A stretch of DNA of 64,000 nt from assembly GCF_000521805.1 (NCBI RefSeq), contig NZ_JAMB01000007.1, positions 62,001-126,000 on the forward strand. The letters run 5' to 3'. This document shows positions 39,350 to 48,581 of the stretch, piece after piece. Under the pieces are notes generated by a model. That model was not told the origin of the DNA. It saw only the letters and a program-made list of their open reading frames with translations, and did not search any database. The stretch comes from Marinomonas ushuaiensis DSM 15871 (GTDB lineage: Bacteria; Pseudomonadota; Gammaproteobacteria; Pseudomonadales; Marinomonadaceae). The translations under genes and the position numbers were made by a program. Position 1 is the stretch's first letter, and each line of letters begins with the position of its first letter.

Positions 39350-40951
39350 ATGCAAACTTATAAAAATAAAATGCAACAAGCAAATCAAATACTACAGCAG
39401 CAAGGCCCAACTTGGGCTGCGATGAATCCTGAGTATGTGACGAGAATGCAACTGCAGAATCGCTTTAATACAGGCTTGGATATTGCCAAATACACAGCAA
39501 AAATAATGCGTGAAGATATGGCGAGTTATGATAAAGACCCTGCTAATTACACACAGTCTTTAGGCTGCTGGCATGGTTTTATTGGGCAACAGAAAATGAT
39601 TTCAATTAAGAAACATTTTGGTACAACACGAAGCCGCTACCTTTATTTGTCAGGTTGGATGGTGGCGGCGATGCGCTCTGAGTTTGGGCCATTACCAGAT
39701 CAATCTATGCATGAGAAAACCTCAGTGCCATCTTTGATTGAAGAGCTGTATACCTTCTTAAAACAAGCCGATGCTCGTGAGTTACAGCATTTGTTTAAAG
39801 AGATGGACGATGCGAGAGAAATTGGAGATCAAGTACGTGAGCAAGCAGCACAACAAAAAGTAGATGAGTTCGAAACGCATGTAGTGCCTATCATTGCCGA
39901 TATTGATGCCGGGTTTGGTAATGAAGAAGCGACTTATTTACTCGCGAAGAAAATGATTGAAGCAGGCGCGTGTTGTATCCAGTTAGAAAACCAAGTATCC
40001 GATGCTAAACAATGTGGTCATCAAGACGGCAAGGTAACAGTACCTCATGAAGACTTCTTGGCGAAAATTAACGCGGTACGTTATGCCTTTTTAGAGTTGG
40101 GTGTGGACGATGGGATCATCGTAGCGCGTACTGATTCCTTGGGGGCTGGTTTAACTCAAAAAATTCCAGTGTCACAAACGGAAGGAGATTTGGCGGAACA
40201 GTACAATTCTTTTATCGATGGCGAAGAGGTTACTTCTTTAGAAGATATGAAGTCGGGTGATATGGCAATCAAACAAGGTGAGCAGCTTATTAAGCCGACT
40301 CGTTTACCAAATGGCTTGGTTCGCTTTAAACCAAATACTGGTGAAGATCGTGTGGTATTGGATTGCATTACGTCTTTGCAACATGGTGCGGATCTTTTGT
40401 GGATTGAAACAGAGAAACCACATATTGGGCAGATTGCATCGATTGTTAATCGCATTCGTGATGTGGTGCCAAATGCCAAATTGGTTTACAACAACAGCCC
40501 CTCTTTTAACTGGACGTTGAACTTTCGCCAGCAAATATTTGATGCATGGTTGGCAGAAGGCAAAGATGTATCAGCGTACCAACGTGAAAAACTAATGTCT
40601 CAAGACTATGATGAGACAGATTTGTCTACTGAAGCAGATGAACAGATCCGTCGCTTCCAAAAAGACGCAGCTGCGCAAGCTGGTATCTTCCATCATTTGA
40701 TTACGTTACCGACGTATCATACTGCGGCCTTGTCGACAGACAATTTAGCGAAAGACTATTTTGGTAAGCAAGGTATGTTGGGTTACGTGCTAGAGGTTCA
40801 GCGTAAAGAGATTCGACAAGGTTTAGCCTGTGTGAAGCACCAAGATATGTCAGGTTCTAACATGGGCGATGACCATAAAGAGTACTTCTCTGGTGCACAT
40901 GCTCTTAAAGCGTCAGGTAAGGACAATACAATGAATCAGTTCGCTGGTTAA
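39350..40951 (+). CDS. aceA: Isocitrate lyase (Pseudomonas-type, long form)
   Basis: Splits isocitrate to succinate and glyoxylate. 533 residues, start ATG 39350 with GAGGAA six bases before it; a GTG at 39338 lies within that ribosome-binding site and is rejected. It is the 530-residue form of pseudomonads (IADIDAGFGNEEATYLLAKK, VSDAKQCGHQDGKV active loop, SPSFNWTLNFRQQ). Co-transcribed with glcB, ending about 50 bases before the IS-like palindrome. Confidence 0.96.
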   Translation: MQTYKNKMQQANQILQQQGPTWAAMNPEYVTRMQLQNRFNTGLDIAKYTAKIMREDMASYDKDPANYTQSLGCWHGFIGQQKMISIKKHFGTTRSRYLYLSGWMVAAMRSEFGPLPDQSMHEKTSVPSLIEELYTFLKQADARELQHLFKEMDDAREIGDQVREQAAQQKVDEFETHVVPIIADIDAGFGNEEATYLLAKKMIEAGACCIQLENQVSDAKQCGHQDGKVTVPHEDFLAKINAVRYAFLELGVDDGIIVARTDSLGAGLTQKIPVSQTEGDLAEQYNSFIDGEEVTSLEDMKSGDMAIKQGEQLIKPTRLPNGLVRFKPNTGEDRVVLDCITSLQHGADLLWIETEKPHIGQIASIVNRIRDVVPNAKLVYNNSPSFNWTLNFRQQIFDAWLAEGKDVSAYQREKLMSQDYDETDLSTEADEQIRRFQKDAAAQAGIFHHLITLPTYHTAALSTDNLAKDYFGKQGMLGYVLEVQRKEIRQGLACVKHQDMSGSNMGDDHKEYFSGAHALKASGKDNTMNQFAG

Positions 40952-41016
40952 TATTGGCTAGCAATAACCACCTGTTCAAACTAGATCAATGTTTGAAATG
41001 AAAAAAGACCAGCAGC

Positions 41017-41065
41017 TGAAGTGACCCCCAGTAATTGGATAGTCCAACTATTGAGGGTCACTTCA
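41017..41065. mobile_element. Palindrome resembling two fused IS3-family ends
   Basis: About 49 bases: TGAAGTGACCCCCAGTAATTGGA on the left (41017-41039) mirrored by TCCAACTATTGAGGGTCACTTCA on the right (41043-41065), with three differences and only TAG between. TG...CA termini and the TGACCCC..TTGGA core look like IS3/IS150-group ends. Flanking AAAAAAGACCAGCAG and CTCTGTGGGTTTTTTT look like the split halves of the aceA terminator. The rest of 40952-41344, the longest gap here, shows AT-rich sequence and the hairpin at 41288-41324. Confidence 0.5.
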
Positions 41066-41287
41066 AGCTTCCCCTCTGTGGGTTTTTTTAACGGTACTTA
41101 ATCAAGTTATATTTGAAGGTAAATACTCAGTTGTGTGAACCTGTGTCGTAGAGATTGAAGGTTGAAGTAATCTTTATTGATTTTTTTGTTGATTTTTATG
41201 GATTTTAATTTCCCTTCTGGTACCTTTTCGAACTTATTAAGCCATTATTGTTTGTTTTATAAGCAAACGAAAAATAAAGTTTATTTT

Positions 41288-41324
41288 ATAGATACAAATT
41301 CGACTCTAAAGAGTTTGTATCTAT
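41288..41324 (+). other. Leader hairpin before the second chemoreceptor
   Basis: ATAGATACAAA (41288-41298) and TTTGTATCTAT (41314-41324) form an 11-base perfect stem, with an inner ACTCT / AGAGT pairing. It ends just before the AAGGA ribosome-binding site at 41333-41337, so it could affect translation or be an operator. No T run follows, so it is not a usual terminator. Confidence 0.45.
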
Positions 41325-41344
41325 ACTTCAGCAAGGAAAATTTT

Positions 41345-43015
41345 ATGTTCAAGTCTCTTAAGTTAAGGATCTATTTGCTTGCGTTTAGTCCCTTTCTATT
41401 TATTGCCATTATCAGCGCATTCACTCAAATGCAGACGCTGAAAACAATAAATAATGGTATTACTAATCTTGTTGAGCAGGCAACAATAGAGACAGAAAAA
41501 AATCGCCTAGTAACCGTTCTTGATTCTGCGATCAGTATTATTCAACCGCAAATCAATAAACCAGGTACAGAAGGTTTGCAAGAGGCCATGGCTATATTGA
41601 ACACCTATAAGTTTGATGGTGGCGAAGGCTATTTGTATGCGTATGCTACTGATGGCTTAAGACTGATGCATGGTGCTGGTGCTAAAACGAACATTAACCT
41701 TTTTGATTTGAAGGACACAGAAGGGAATTTACTGATACAAGATATTATTACTTCTGCGACAAAAGGTGACGGCTTCAGTCAGTTCTATTTTCCTAAACCT
41801 GGCGAAACTGAGTCGAGTATGAAATACGGCTATGGGGTTTATGTTCAAAAATGGAACTTGGTGATTGGTACCGGCTTCTATATTGATAGCACAGATAAAA
41901 TTGTCGCAGAAATCTCGTCTTCTATGGATGATATCCAGTCCACTATTCAATTAACTGCTTTAACTATTTTAGCGTTTGTGTTTGTAGTGCTGACGCTGAT
42001 TGTTTTAATGTCTTCTCGTTCAGTCTTAAACCCATTAATGACGTTAGGTGCGGCTGTGAAAAACTTAGCCAGTGGTCAAGGAGATTTAACTAAGAAATTA
42101 CCTAATAGTTCGATTGATATTTTAAATAACATTGCGACGGACTTTAATACGTTTTTAGATTCAATGGCCGTTGACATTAGTTATTTGAAGCGTTCGAGTA
42201 GTGATCTTCTTTCTATTTCTGCGAAGTCGAATCAACAGCGTGTGACGCTTCTTGAATCATCTGATCGACAAATTAATGAGACAAACTTGGTTGCGAGTGC
42301 GATTGAGGAAATGAAAGCGAACTCAAATGAAATCGCTGGTAATGCAGAATCAACAAAGCGATCTGCTGAAAGTACGGAACTAGAGATCCAAGAAGTATTA
42401 AAACAAGTGCAACTGTCTCGTGTTGAATTGAACGAGCTGAGCTCTGTATTGAATACAGTAGAGCAGTCTATTCATGTTCTTGGTGGAAATGTTGATGAGA
42501 TCAATGTTGCCGTTGGGGTTATTCAAGGGATCTTTGAACAGACTAATTTATTAGCACTTAATGCTGCAATCGAAGCCGCTAGAGCGGGTGAACAAGGTCG
42601 TGGTTTTGCTGTTGTAGCAGACGAAGTGCGTGGTTTAGCTCAACGTAGTCAAGAAAGTACGGTTGAGATTAAAGAAGTGTTAGAGAAGCTTCAGCAAAGT
42701 GCGACTAAAGCGACGGATGATATGCAGGGGTCAATGCAACGACGTGAAATGGTTGAAAATGCTATGGCGAAAATTAGTGAGATTATTCATTCAAGCACGG
42801 ACTCAATTAATAATTTGACTCAAATGAATGTTCAGGTTTCTACCGCAGCCTATCAGCAATCTCAAGTAGCGAGCGATATCGCTAAAAATGTAGTTGGAAT
42901 CGCCGTACTAGCTGAAAATATTGGTGATGAATCTAATCAGACAGCAGAGCAAATGCTGTTACTAGAAGAACAGGCCCAAGTGATTAAAAGCATTAGCGAT
43001 AAATTTAAAGTGTAA
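41345..43015 (+). CDS. Methyl-accepting chemotaxis protein with sCache_2-type sensor
   Basis: 556 residues from ATG 41345 ([17 protein letters not shown]), preceded by AAGGA; the longer frame starting at 41177 crosses the leader hairpin and has no ribosome-binding site. TM1 is about 8-28. The periplasmic Cache_2-like domain spans about 40-195 ([46 protein letters not shown]). TM2 is about 200-220, then HAMP and the signalling hairpin ([36 protein letters not shown]). Cache_2 receptors commonly sense organic acids; the ligand here is unknown. A terminator follows. Confidence 0.92.
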   Translation: MFKSLKLRIYLLAFSPFLFIAIISAFTQMQTLKTINNGITNLVEQATIETEKNRLVTVLDSAISIIQPQINKPGTEGLQEAMAILNTYKFDGGEGYLYAYATDGLRLMHGAGAKTNINLFDLKDTEGNLLIQDIITSATKGDGFSQFYFPKPGETESSMKYGYGVYVQKWNLVIGTGFYIDSTDKIVAEISSSMDDIQSTIQLTALTILAFVFVVLTLIVLMSSRSVLNPLMTLGAAVKNLASGQGDLTKKLPNSSIDILNNIATDFNTFLDSMAVDISYLKRSSSDLLSISAKSNQQRVTLLESSDRQINETNLVASAIEEMKANSNEIAGNAESTKRSAESTELEIQEVLKQVQLSRVELNELSSVLNTVEQSIHVLGGNVDEINVAVGVIQGIFEQTNLLALNAAIEAARAGEQGRGFAVVADEVRGLAQRSQESTVEIKEVLEKLQQSATKATDDMQGSMQRREMVENAMAKISEIIHSSTDSINNLTQMNVQVSTAAYQQSQVASDIAKNVVGIAVLAENIGDESNQTAEQMLLLEEQAQVIKSISDKFKV

Positions 43016-43055
43016 TTATTAGATTAAGCACTAGGTTTAGAGAATCACAGGTTTT

Positions 43056-43084
43056 AAAAAAAGAATGCTTCGGCATTCTTTTTT
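43056..43084. terminator. Bidirectional terminator, UUCG tetraloop
   Basis: The stem AAAAAAGAATGC / GCATTCTTTTTT with a TTCG loop lies between the convergent chemoreceptor and diguanylate cyclase genes. Confidence 0.92.
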
Positions 43085-43147
43085 GTGTCTTTTATTAAGA
43101 CTGGTGCTCTTACAAAGGGAGTAGTTCACTGTTCATTTTGTAGTGAA

Positions 43148-44185
43148 CTAGTTTTCTGAAATCTCTACGCGGTTACGGCCTTTGTCTTTCCCTTTGTAAA
43201 GGGCTTTATCAGCGCGCTTGATTATTTTTAACGTAGTATCATTTTCTCGTTTTGATTCGGTAACCCCTAAAGTGATGGTCAAAGGTAGTTTAAATTCACT
43301 ATAAGTCTCTTGAGACACCTTATTCCTCAATACTTCTGCGATCGTTATTGCTTCTGTTTTAGGCGTATTTGGGAGGATGATAATAAATTCTTCGCCGCCA
43401 AATCGAGCAATGATGTCATTTTTTCTCAGCGCTGCTTTAAGTATGACAGCGACTTCCGTTAAGCATAGATCACCTATATCGTGACCGTATACATCATTAA
43501 TATTTTTAAAATAATCGATATCGATAAGTAGCAAGGCTACTGGTGAATTTATGTCTGCTTTATTCAGTTCTTTTTCGAGATGATAGCTCAGTCCTCGACG
43601 GTTAAGTAAGTTGGTCAAAGGGTCTTGAAGGTTTTCATCTTTTAACTGGTCTGTAAGCTCAGTGAATTTTTGCAGGAAAAAACGACCGAAAAACATACTA
43701 AAGACAATGGTGATAATTAACCAAAAGCTACGACTGATGGTTTTTTCATTAGAATATACATGGTCGTTTAGATCCATAATCACATTGCCAAATATAGTGG
43801 CTAAGACAATGGCTGAAATCAGAATGATACCGATAACGAGAGACTCTATTCTGCCTCCAATTAACGCTGCCATAATAGGCATTAATGGCAAGAAAAAAGC
43901 CAATGGGCTGTTTACGCCTCCCGATATAGCAAGAAGTGGAAGTATCAGAAGGTTGGAAGAAATTAACGATATTGTGACTTTCCATTTATCTAAGAACCCC
44001 GCTCGAATAACAAAATAGAAAATGGTCGCCAAGCTTAAATCGATTAATTCTATCCAAAAGAAATAACTATGGACTTCGGACAATAGTGGCCTGATGAAAA
44101 TGGCACATATTAAGGTGATAATCGTCAGCTCTACAATTCGTAGCGTTAACATATGGTTTAGCTGGTTTTGTTTAGTTTGGTGCAT
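43148..44185 (-). CDS. Membrane diguanylate cyclase (GGDEF)
   Basis: 345 residues. About six membrane helices occupy residues 12-180 without a large periplasmic loop. The C-terminal GGDEF domain (about 185-340) starts DPLTNLLNRRGL and has GGEEF in RFGGEEFIIIL. The inhibitory I-site RKND lies five residues before it, so product inhibition is likely. It makes cyclic di-GMP from GTP. Monocistronic; input signal unknown. Confidence 0.92.
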   Translation of the reverse strand: MHQTKQNQLNHMLTLRIVELTIITLICAIFIRPLLSEVHSYFFWIELIDLSLATIFYFVIRAGFLDKWKVTISLISSNLLILPLLAISGGVNSPLAFFLPLMPIMAALIGGRIESLVIGIILISAIVLATIFGNVIMDLNDHVYSNEKTISRSFWLIITIVFSMFFGRFFLQKFTELTDQLKDENLQDPLTNLLNRRGLSYHLEKELNKADINSPVALLLIDIDYFKNINDVYGHDIGDLCLTEVAVILKAALRKNDIIARFGGEEFIIILPNTPKTEAITIAEVLRNKVSQETYSEFKLPLTITLGVTESKRENDTTLKIIKRADKALYKGKDKGRNRVEISEN

Positions 44186-44355
44186 AAATTGATCATATCA
44201 GTTTGTTAATTTGCGCTAGTTTTGGATCTTACTCAATTAGGATGTGCTTAATTAGCTAGTGCTTGAGCTGAAAAATTATACATGAGACTTGGTGTGTTTT
44301 TTGTTTTTATCTGCTTTTATTCAGAATCGCTTTTAGCTCGATATGTTTTTTTGGT

Positions 44356-44600
44356 TTACTTTTTTGCGAACTTTTCTACCCAACTTATAAAGTTAGCAGC
44401 ATGAATGTTATGTTGATTAACTTTGTTTTGGGTGAGAAAAAACCATTCTTATCGCAGTCAATTGGTTGAGTTAGCGCAATCAGCTGGCCGCTTTTAAGTA
44501 GTTCATCCACATGCCAGTCCCAAGCGAATGCAATACCAGCGCCATTTAATGCAGCATGAGTAAGCTTTAAGTTAGACTTACTTTTTACAAAGTTAACCAA
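44356..44600 (-). pseudogene. LysR-type regulator remnant, truncated and frameshifted
   Basis: The frame on the minus strand from about 44600 reads SNLKLTHAALNGAGIAFAWDWHVDELLKSGQLIAL in segments typical of the LysR effector-binding domain C terminus. It then slips: at the run of six As (44437-44442 on the plus strand) one base appears lost. Restoring it gives continued homology (NQHNIHAANFISWVEKFAKK) to a stop at 44356. The DNA-binding domain and most of the sensor domain (over 200 residues) are absent. A plain dead fragment; it does not encode a regulator. Confidence 0.75.
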
Positions 44601-44641
44601 GGTTTATAGCAAAACCTAAATTAAGTGGAAGCTAAAGAATA

Positions 44642-45280
44642 ATGTCTTTTGATTTTTTATCTGAGTTTGAAATGCGTTGTCGCGATTTCTTAGAAACTCA
44701 AGGTCATGCTGATGCAGCTCACGATATTAGCCATATCACGCGTGTGGTGAAAGTAGCCAACCAATTAGCGATAGAAGAAGGTGCTGAGCTAGCCGTTGTG
44801 GTACCCGCTGCGTGGTTACATGATTGTGTGTCTTTGCCAAAGAATCATCCAGATCGCCATTTGGCCTCGACTATGGCAGGGGATAAAGCTGTTGATTTTT
44901 TAGCTTCGATTAATTATCCAGCTGAATATCATCAAGCGATTCATCATGCCATTCGAGCTCACAGCTTTAGTGCGAATATAGTGCCTGAAAGCTTGGAAGC
45001 AAAAATAGTACAAGATGCGGATCGTTTAGATGCATTGGGTGCCGTAGGTATTGCACGTTGTATGCAAGTTAGTGGCGCGCTTAATCGGGCTTTATATTCA
45101 CTTGAAGATCCATTTTGTGAAGTGCGTGAACCTGATGATGCCTTGTATTCGATAGATCATTTTTATAATAAATTATTTCGTATTGCTCAGAGCTTGAATA
45201 CTTCGTCAGCCAGAATAGAAGGAAAGAGGCGGGAAGGTGTCATGCAAGAATTCTTACATCAACTGGCACAAGAAGTTTAG
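44642..45280 (+). CDS. HD-domain phosphohydrolase (YedJ-like)
   Basis: 212 residues. The metal ligands of the HD fold are in DAAHDISHITRV, AAWLHDCVSLP, HHAIRAHSF and IVQDADRLDALGAVGIAR. The pattern is that of YedJ/YpgQ-type hydrolases, which act on nucleotides or their di- and triphosphates; the substrate is unknown here. It ends convergently with modC, sharing four bases at 45277-45280. Confidence 0.88.
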   Translation: MSFDFLSEFEMRCRDFLETQGHADAAHDISHITRVVKVANQLAIEEGAELAVVVPAAWLHDCVSLPKNHPDRHLASTMAGDKAVDFLASINYPAEYHQAIHHAIRAHSFSANIVPESLEAKIVQDADRLDALGAVGIARCMQVSGALNRALYSLEDPFCEVREPDDALYSIDHFYNKLFRIAQSLNTSSARIEGKRREGVMQEFLHQLAQEV

Positions 45281-46398
45281 CGTAAAAGTGCGACAGATTT
45301 GATTTGAGCGATGACTTTTTGACCTTTCGAGAGTTTTAGTTTATGCGCTGATAAAGTGGTGATTTTAGCAAGAATAGGCGTCTTATCTGCTAGAAGCCTA
45401 ACCATCATCATGCCTGGGTCTTTTGGATCTTGCTCCATATCGTCGATGATGACTTGGAGGCGATTCAAAATACTTGAACCTTCTTGCTCACTTAAAGATA
45501 AGCTAACGTCTTTTGATTGGATTCTTAAACGCAGGGTATCGCCTAATGTTTCTTTTCCTTGTTTAAATCCAATTGTTTGATTGCCAATCTCTAGCCATGA
45601 TAACCCCCATTCATTTTCTTGTTTTACCACGATACCTGAAACTACGACGCTGGCATCTTGGTGTCGAGCGAATGACGTACTGAGTTTACCGAGTAAAGCT
45701 TGAGTTTCACCTTCTTCAATAACGCTTCCTTTGTCTAAGACAATCATGTGATCGGCTAAGCGAATGACCTCATCAAGTGAATGGCTAACGTAAATGATAG
45801 GAATGTTAGCGCTGTGGCAAAGTTGTTCTAAATAAGGCAGGATTTCTTGTTTTAGCGTCTCATCTAATGCTGCCAAAGGTTCGTCCATCAAGAGTAATTT
45901 TGGCTGGATTAATAGTGCTCTGGCTATGGCGATTCGTTGACGTTCTCCGCCAGACAGTTGTGTTGGGTACTGAGATAAAAGTGGTTCAATCTCCATCAAA
46001 CTGACAACATCAGAATAAGAAATAACCGCCTGTGTTTTGTCCGCTCGCTTGATGGCGAAGTCCAGATTTTCGCCTGCGGTTAGATGAGGGAATAAATTTG
46101 CTTCTTGGAATACATAACCAATTGGTCGGCGATGAGAAGGGAGCGAAATAGAATCGCTTTGCCATACTTCCCCATTTAAGCTTATGTTGCTTTGTAGGTG
46201 TTTATCCAATCCTGCTATGCAGCGTAATAGAGTGGTTTTACCTGAGCCTGATGGCCCGAATAAAGCGGTTACACCAGAGTTTGGAATTTGAATGTCAAGG
46301 CTCAAAGAAAAGTTAGATTGCCCTAAAGTTTGCTGTGAGATTGAGATGTTTAATGCATTAGATAAAGTGTTTTTTTTCACTTCGGTTATGTTTCTCAT
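45277..46398 (-). CDS. modC: Molybdate ABC transporter ATPase
   Basis: 373 residues. Walker A GPSGSGKTT, signature LSGGERQRIAIARAL, Walker B LLMDEPL. The C-terminal part (about 300-370) is a TOBE/MOP domain, found in molybdate-type ATPases and binding oxyanion. Its start overlaps modB by four bases (ATGA). It lies last in modABC. Confidence 0.94.
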   Translation of the reverse strand: MRNITEVKKNTLSNALNISISQQTLGQSNFSLSLDIQIPNSGVTALFGPSGSGKTTLLRCIAGLDKHLQSNISLNGEVWQSDSISLPSHRRPIGYVFQEANLFPHLTAGENLDFAIKRADKTQAVISYSDVVSLMEIEPLLSQYPTQLSGGERQRIAIARALLIQPKLLLMDEPLAALDETLKQEILPYLEQLCHSANIPIIYVSHSLDEVIRLADHMIVLDKGSVIEEGETQALLGKLSTSFARHQDASVVVSGIVVKQENEWGLSWLEIGNQTIGFKQGKETLGDTLRLRIQSKDVSLSLSEQEGSSILNRLQVIIDDMEQDPKDPGMMMVRLLADKTPILAKITTLSAHKLKLSKGQKVIAQIKSVALLR

Positions 46399-47093
46399 AG
46401 CAAGCTACCGGTTACCGATTGGTTCTTTTGTCGCCTTTGAACACTGTATAAAAAGGCGAGAACAATAAAGGCAAAAGCAACCATAAGTAACGAAAGAGAA
46501 TGTGCTTGATCATATTCGAGAGCTTCAACGTGATCGTATATTTGCACTGAAATAACCCGTGTTTCATTGGGTATATTTCCACCCATCATTAACACCACGC
46601 CAAATTCTCCAACAGTATGAGCAAAGCCTAATACAGTAGCACTGATGTACCCTGGTTTTGCTAGAGGAATAGCCACATAAAGAAATCTATCTAATGGTGA
46701 TGAGCGCAGAGTCGCTGCGGCTTCTAACGGGCTGTTTCCCATTGCTGAAAATGCATTTTGAATGGGCTGAACAACGAAAGGCAATGAATACAGCATAGAT
46801 GCAACGACCAAGCCGGAAAAGCTAAAAGGCAGTGGTGAAAAGCCAAGCTCATCAAAGAGTTTTCCAATCGGACCTTGTGGGCCTAAAAAAATCAGTAAAT
46901 AAAAACCCAATACAGTTGGTGGTAAAACCAGCGGCATAGCAACAATCGCGTTGATTGGGCCTTTTAACCAAGACTGTGTACGAGCAAGCCACCAAGCAAT
47001 CGGAGTACTAACAAAGAGCAATAATAGGGTGACTAAGCTCGCAAGCTTTAATGTCAGCCATATGGCATCGATGTCTTCTGGACTTAATTGCAT
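46395..47093 (-). CDS. modB: Molybdate ABC transporter permease
   Basis: 232 residues with about five membrane helices. The coupling loop contains EAAATLRSSPLDRFLYVAIPLAKPG, and MVLPPTVLGFYLLIFLGP near residue 55 is typical of ModB. It forms the membrane channel for molybdate with ModC. It is 11 bases from modA and overlaps modC. Confidence 0.94.
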   Translation of the reverse strand: MQLSPEDIDAIWLTLKLASLVTLLLLFVSTPIAWWLARTQSWLKGPINAIVAMPLVLPPTVLGFYLLIFLGPQGPIGKLFDELGFSPLPFSFSGLVVASMLYSLPFVVQPIQNAFSAMGNSPLEAAATLRSSPLDRFLYVAIPLAKPGYISATVLGFAHTVGEFGVVLMMGGNIPNETRVISVQIYDHVEALEYDQAHSLSLLMVAFAFIVLAFLYSVQRRQKNQSVTGSLL

Positions 47094-47104
47094 TGAGTTT
47101 TTGC

Positions 47105-47911
47105 CTAGTTTTGTACTGTTATATAGCCAAATTGAGCTATTTGAGCTTGGGTGTCAACTCGCATTAAAAAAGTCATAAAGGATTCGGCTAATACTGCCTT
47201 GTCAGTTCTGTTTAGGGCAACTGCTGCCTGGTTAATATCGCTATAAAATGAACTTGGGATTTTTATTATCTGGCCTTCAGTTTGATTTTCTTTCACTTGA
47301 GATTGCACTTGAGACAGCGCAACGAATCCGACGTCAGCGTTTTTTGAGTAAACAAACTGATACGTTTGACCTATGTTTTCGCCTCGTACCAATTTGTGCT
47401 GAACCTTATCCCATAAAGATAAATGACGCAGGCTTTCCTCAGCGGCTTTTCCGTAGGGTGCTAACTTAGGGTTGGCGATGGCGATGCGTTTTGTACTCAA
47501 CAATGTTTCTTCTAAAGAATCTAAAGGCTTAGTTGTTCTAGACCAAAGCGCTAATTGGCCTTTCGCGTAGATAACCAAGCTTTCAGGTTTTGCGACCTGA
47601 TCATCAATTAAAGTTTGTGGTTTTATTAGATCCGCGGAGAGAAAAATATCGTATGGTGCGCCGTGTTTGATTTGCGCGAAGAGTTTGCCAGAAGAACCAA
47701 AAGAAAGGGTTATCGTATGACCAGTTTCCTTTTCGAATACTTTAGACAGGTGTTGAATGGGGGCGATGAAATTAGACGCTACAGCAAGGTGTAACGTGTC
47801 TGCGAGTGATTTTGAAGGTAGGGCGAAGAGCCATAAAGAAGAGGAGAATAAGGCAATTATCTTTATGTTTTTAATAGATTGCATAACGATTAAAAGTGCC
47901 TTGTTTATCAT
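47105..47911 (-). CDS. modA: Periplasmic molybdate-binding protein
   Basis: 268 residues. A signal peptide ends near SKSLA; the mature protein starts DTLHLAVASNFIAPIQHL and has FGSSGKLFAQIKHGAPYDIFLSAD in segments, with the serines that ligate the oxyanion. The start is ATG 47911, or ATG 47884 (MQSIKNIKI) with a tidier signal peptide; no Shine-Dalgarno decides it. No modE regulator is beside it. Confidence 0.93.
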   Translation of the reverse strand: MINKALLIVMQSIKNIKIIALFSSSLWLFALPSKSLADTLHLAVASNFIAPIQHLSKVFEKETGHTITLSFGSSGKLFAQIKHGAPYDIFLSADLIKPQTLIDDQVAKPESLVIYAKGQLALWSRTTKPLDSLEETLLSTKRIAIANPKLAPYGKAAEESLRHLSLWDKVQHKLVRGENIGQTYQFVYSKNADVGFVALSQVQSQVKENQTEGQIIKIPSSFYSDINQAAVALNRTDKAVLAESFMTFLMRVDTQAQIAQFGYITVQN

Positions 47912-47963
47912 GCTCTTTTATTTAGCCCACGCTTCATATATGTAACAACTAATTTAGTGAAAA

Positions 47964-48293
47964 CTAGGCAAATAACAGATAACAATTGCCTTGTTCCATA
48001 CCTACTATTGCCTTTTTAAGGTGGCTTCCCTGACAAGGGCCGGTAATACAGGAGCCATCTTGTGGTGAAAAGAGCGCGCCATGATGATGGCATTTTAAGT
48101 AATCGCCTTCAGCATCCAGTGGCATATCGTACTCGTCGTTAAGTGGTTTGTTTTGATGAGGGCAATTATTTTCGTAAGCAATAATTTGGCCTTGTTGTTT
48201 GGTAACCAAAAAATCGTATTCTTCTACTTTGATGTTAAGTGCTTGGCCTTCTAAAAGGCTTTGCGTATTAGGTATTAAATGCTTATTAAACAC
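47964..48293 (-). CDS. Rieske-type [2Fe-2S] ferredoxin
   Basis: 109 residues, soluble. The cluster ligands are complete: CPH in ENNCPHQNKPL and CHHHG in YLKCHHHGALF, followed by the GSCITGPCQGSHL turn. It resembles the small ferredoxins that feed oxygenases and the NirD-type subunits. No oxygenase is close, so its partner is unknown. Start GTG 48293 has only a weak ribosome-binding site. It is read in the same direction as modABC, 52 bases upstream of modA. Confidence 0.85.
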   Translation of the reverse strand: MFNKHLIPNTQSLLEGQALNIKVEEYDFLVTKQQGQIIAYENNCPHQNKPLNDEYDMPLDAEGDYLKCHHHGALFSPQDGSCITGPCQGSHLKKAIVGMEQGNCYLLFA

Positions 48294-48581
48294 GTGAGTA
48301 CCGCACTTTTATTATAATTAATGTTGTTTATTTCAATGAAATTGATGCTTATTCTTAATCATCTGACTAGAAAGTAACTTGAAGAGGTTACAATTTAGCG
48401 ATGTATATTCACAATTTTGTTGCCGACTGTATGAGTTAAATTAAGGAAAGTGTCAGTAAAATAAACTTTCCGTTAGGAAAGGACTCTAAAGCGCTAGGAT
48501 GCATGAGTCAATATGCAAGAATTGAGTTAGTTCTTTTTATAACGTTGCTTGCATATCGGAAGCTCCTTATACTTCACCGCT

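Noticed and set aside
41177..41344. Longer N terminus for the second chemoreceptor
   Set aside because: It crosses a strong hairpin and lacks a ribosome-binding site, while AAGGA precedes ATG 41345, followed by a normal first membrane helix.
47912..47963. ModE-type box upstream of modA
   Set aside because: Only CATATATG is palindromic; no pair of TAT-rich half-sites at the expected spacing.
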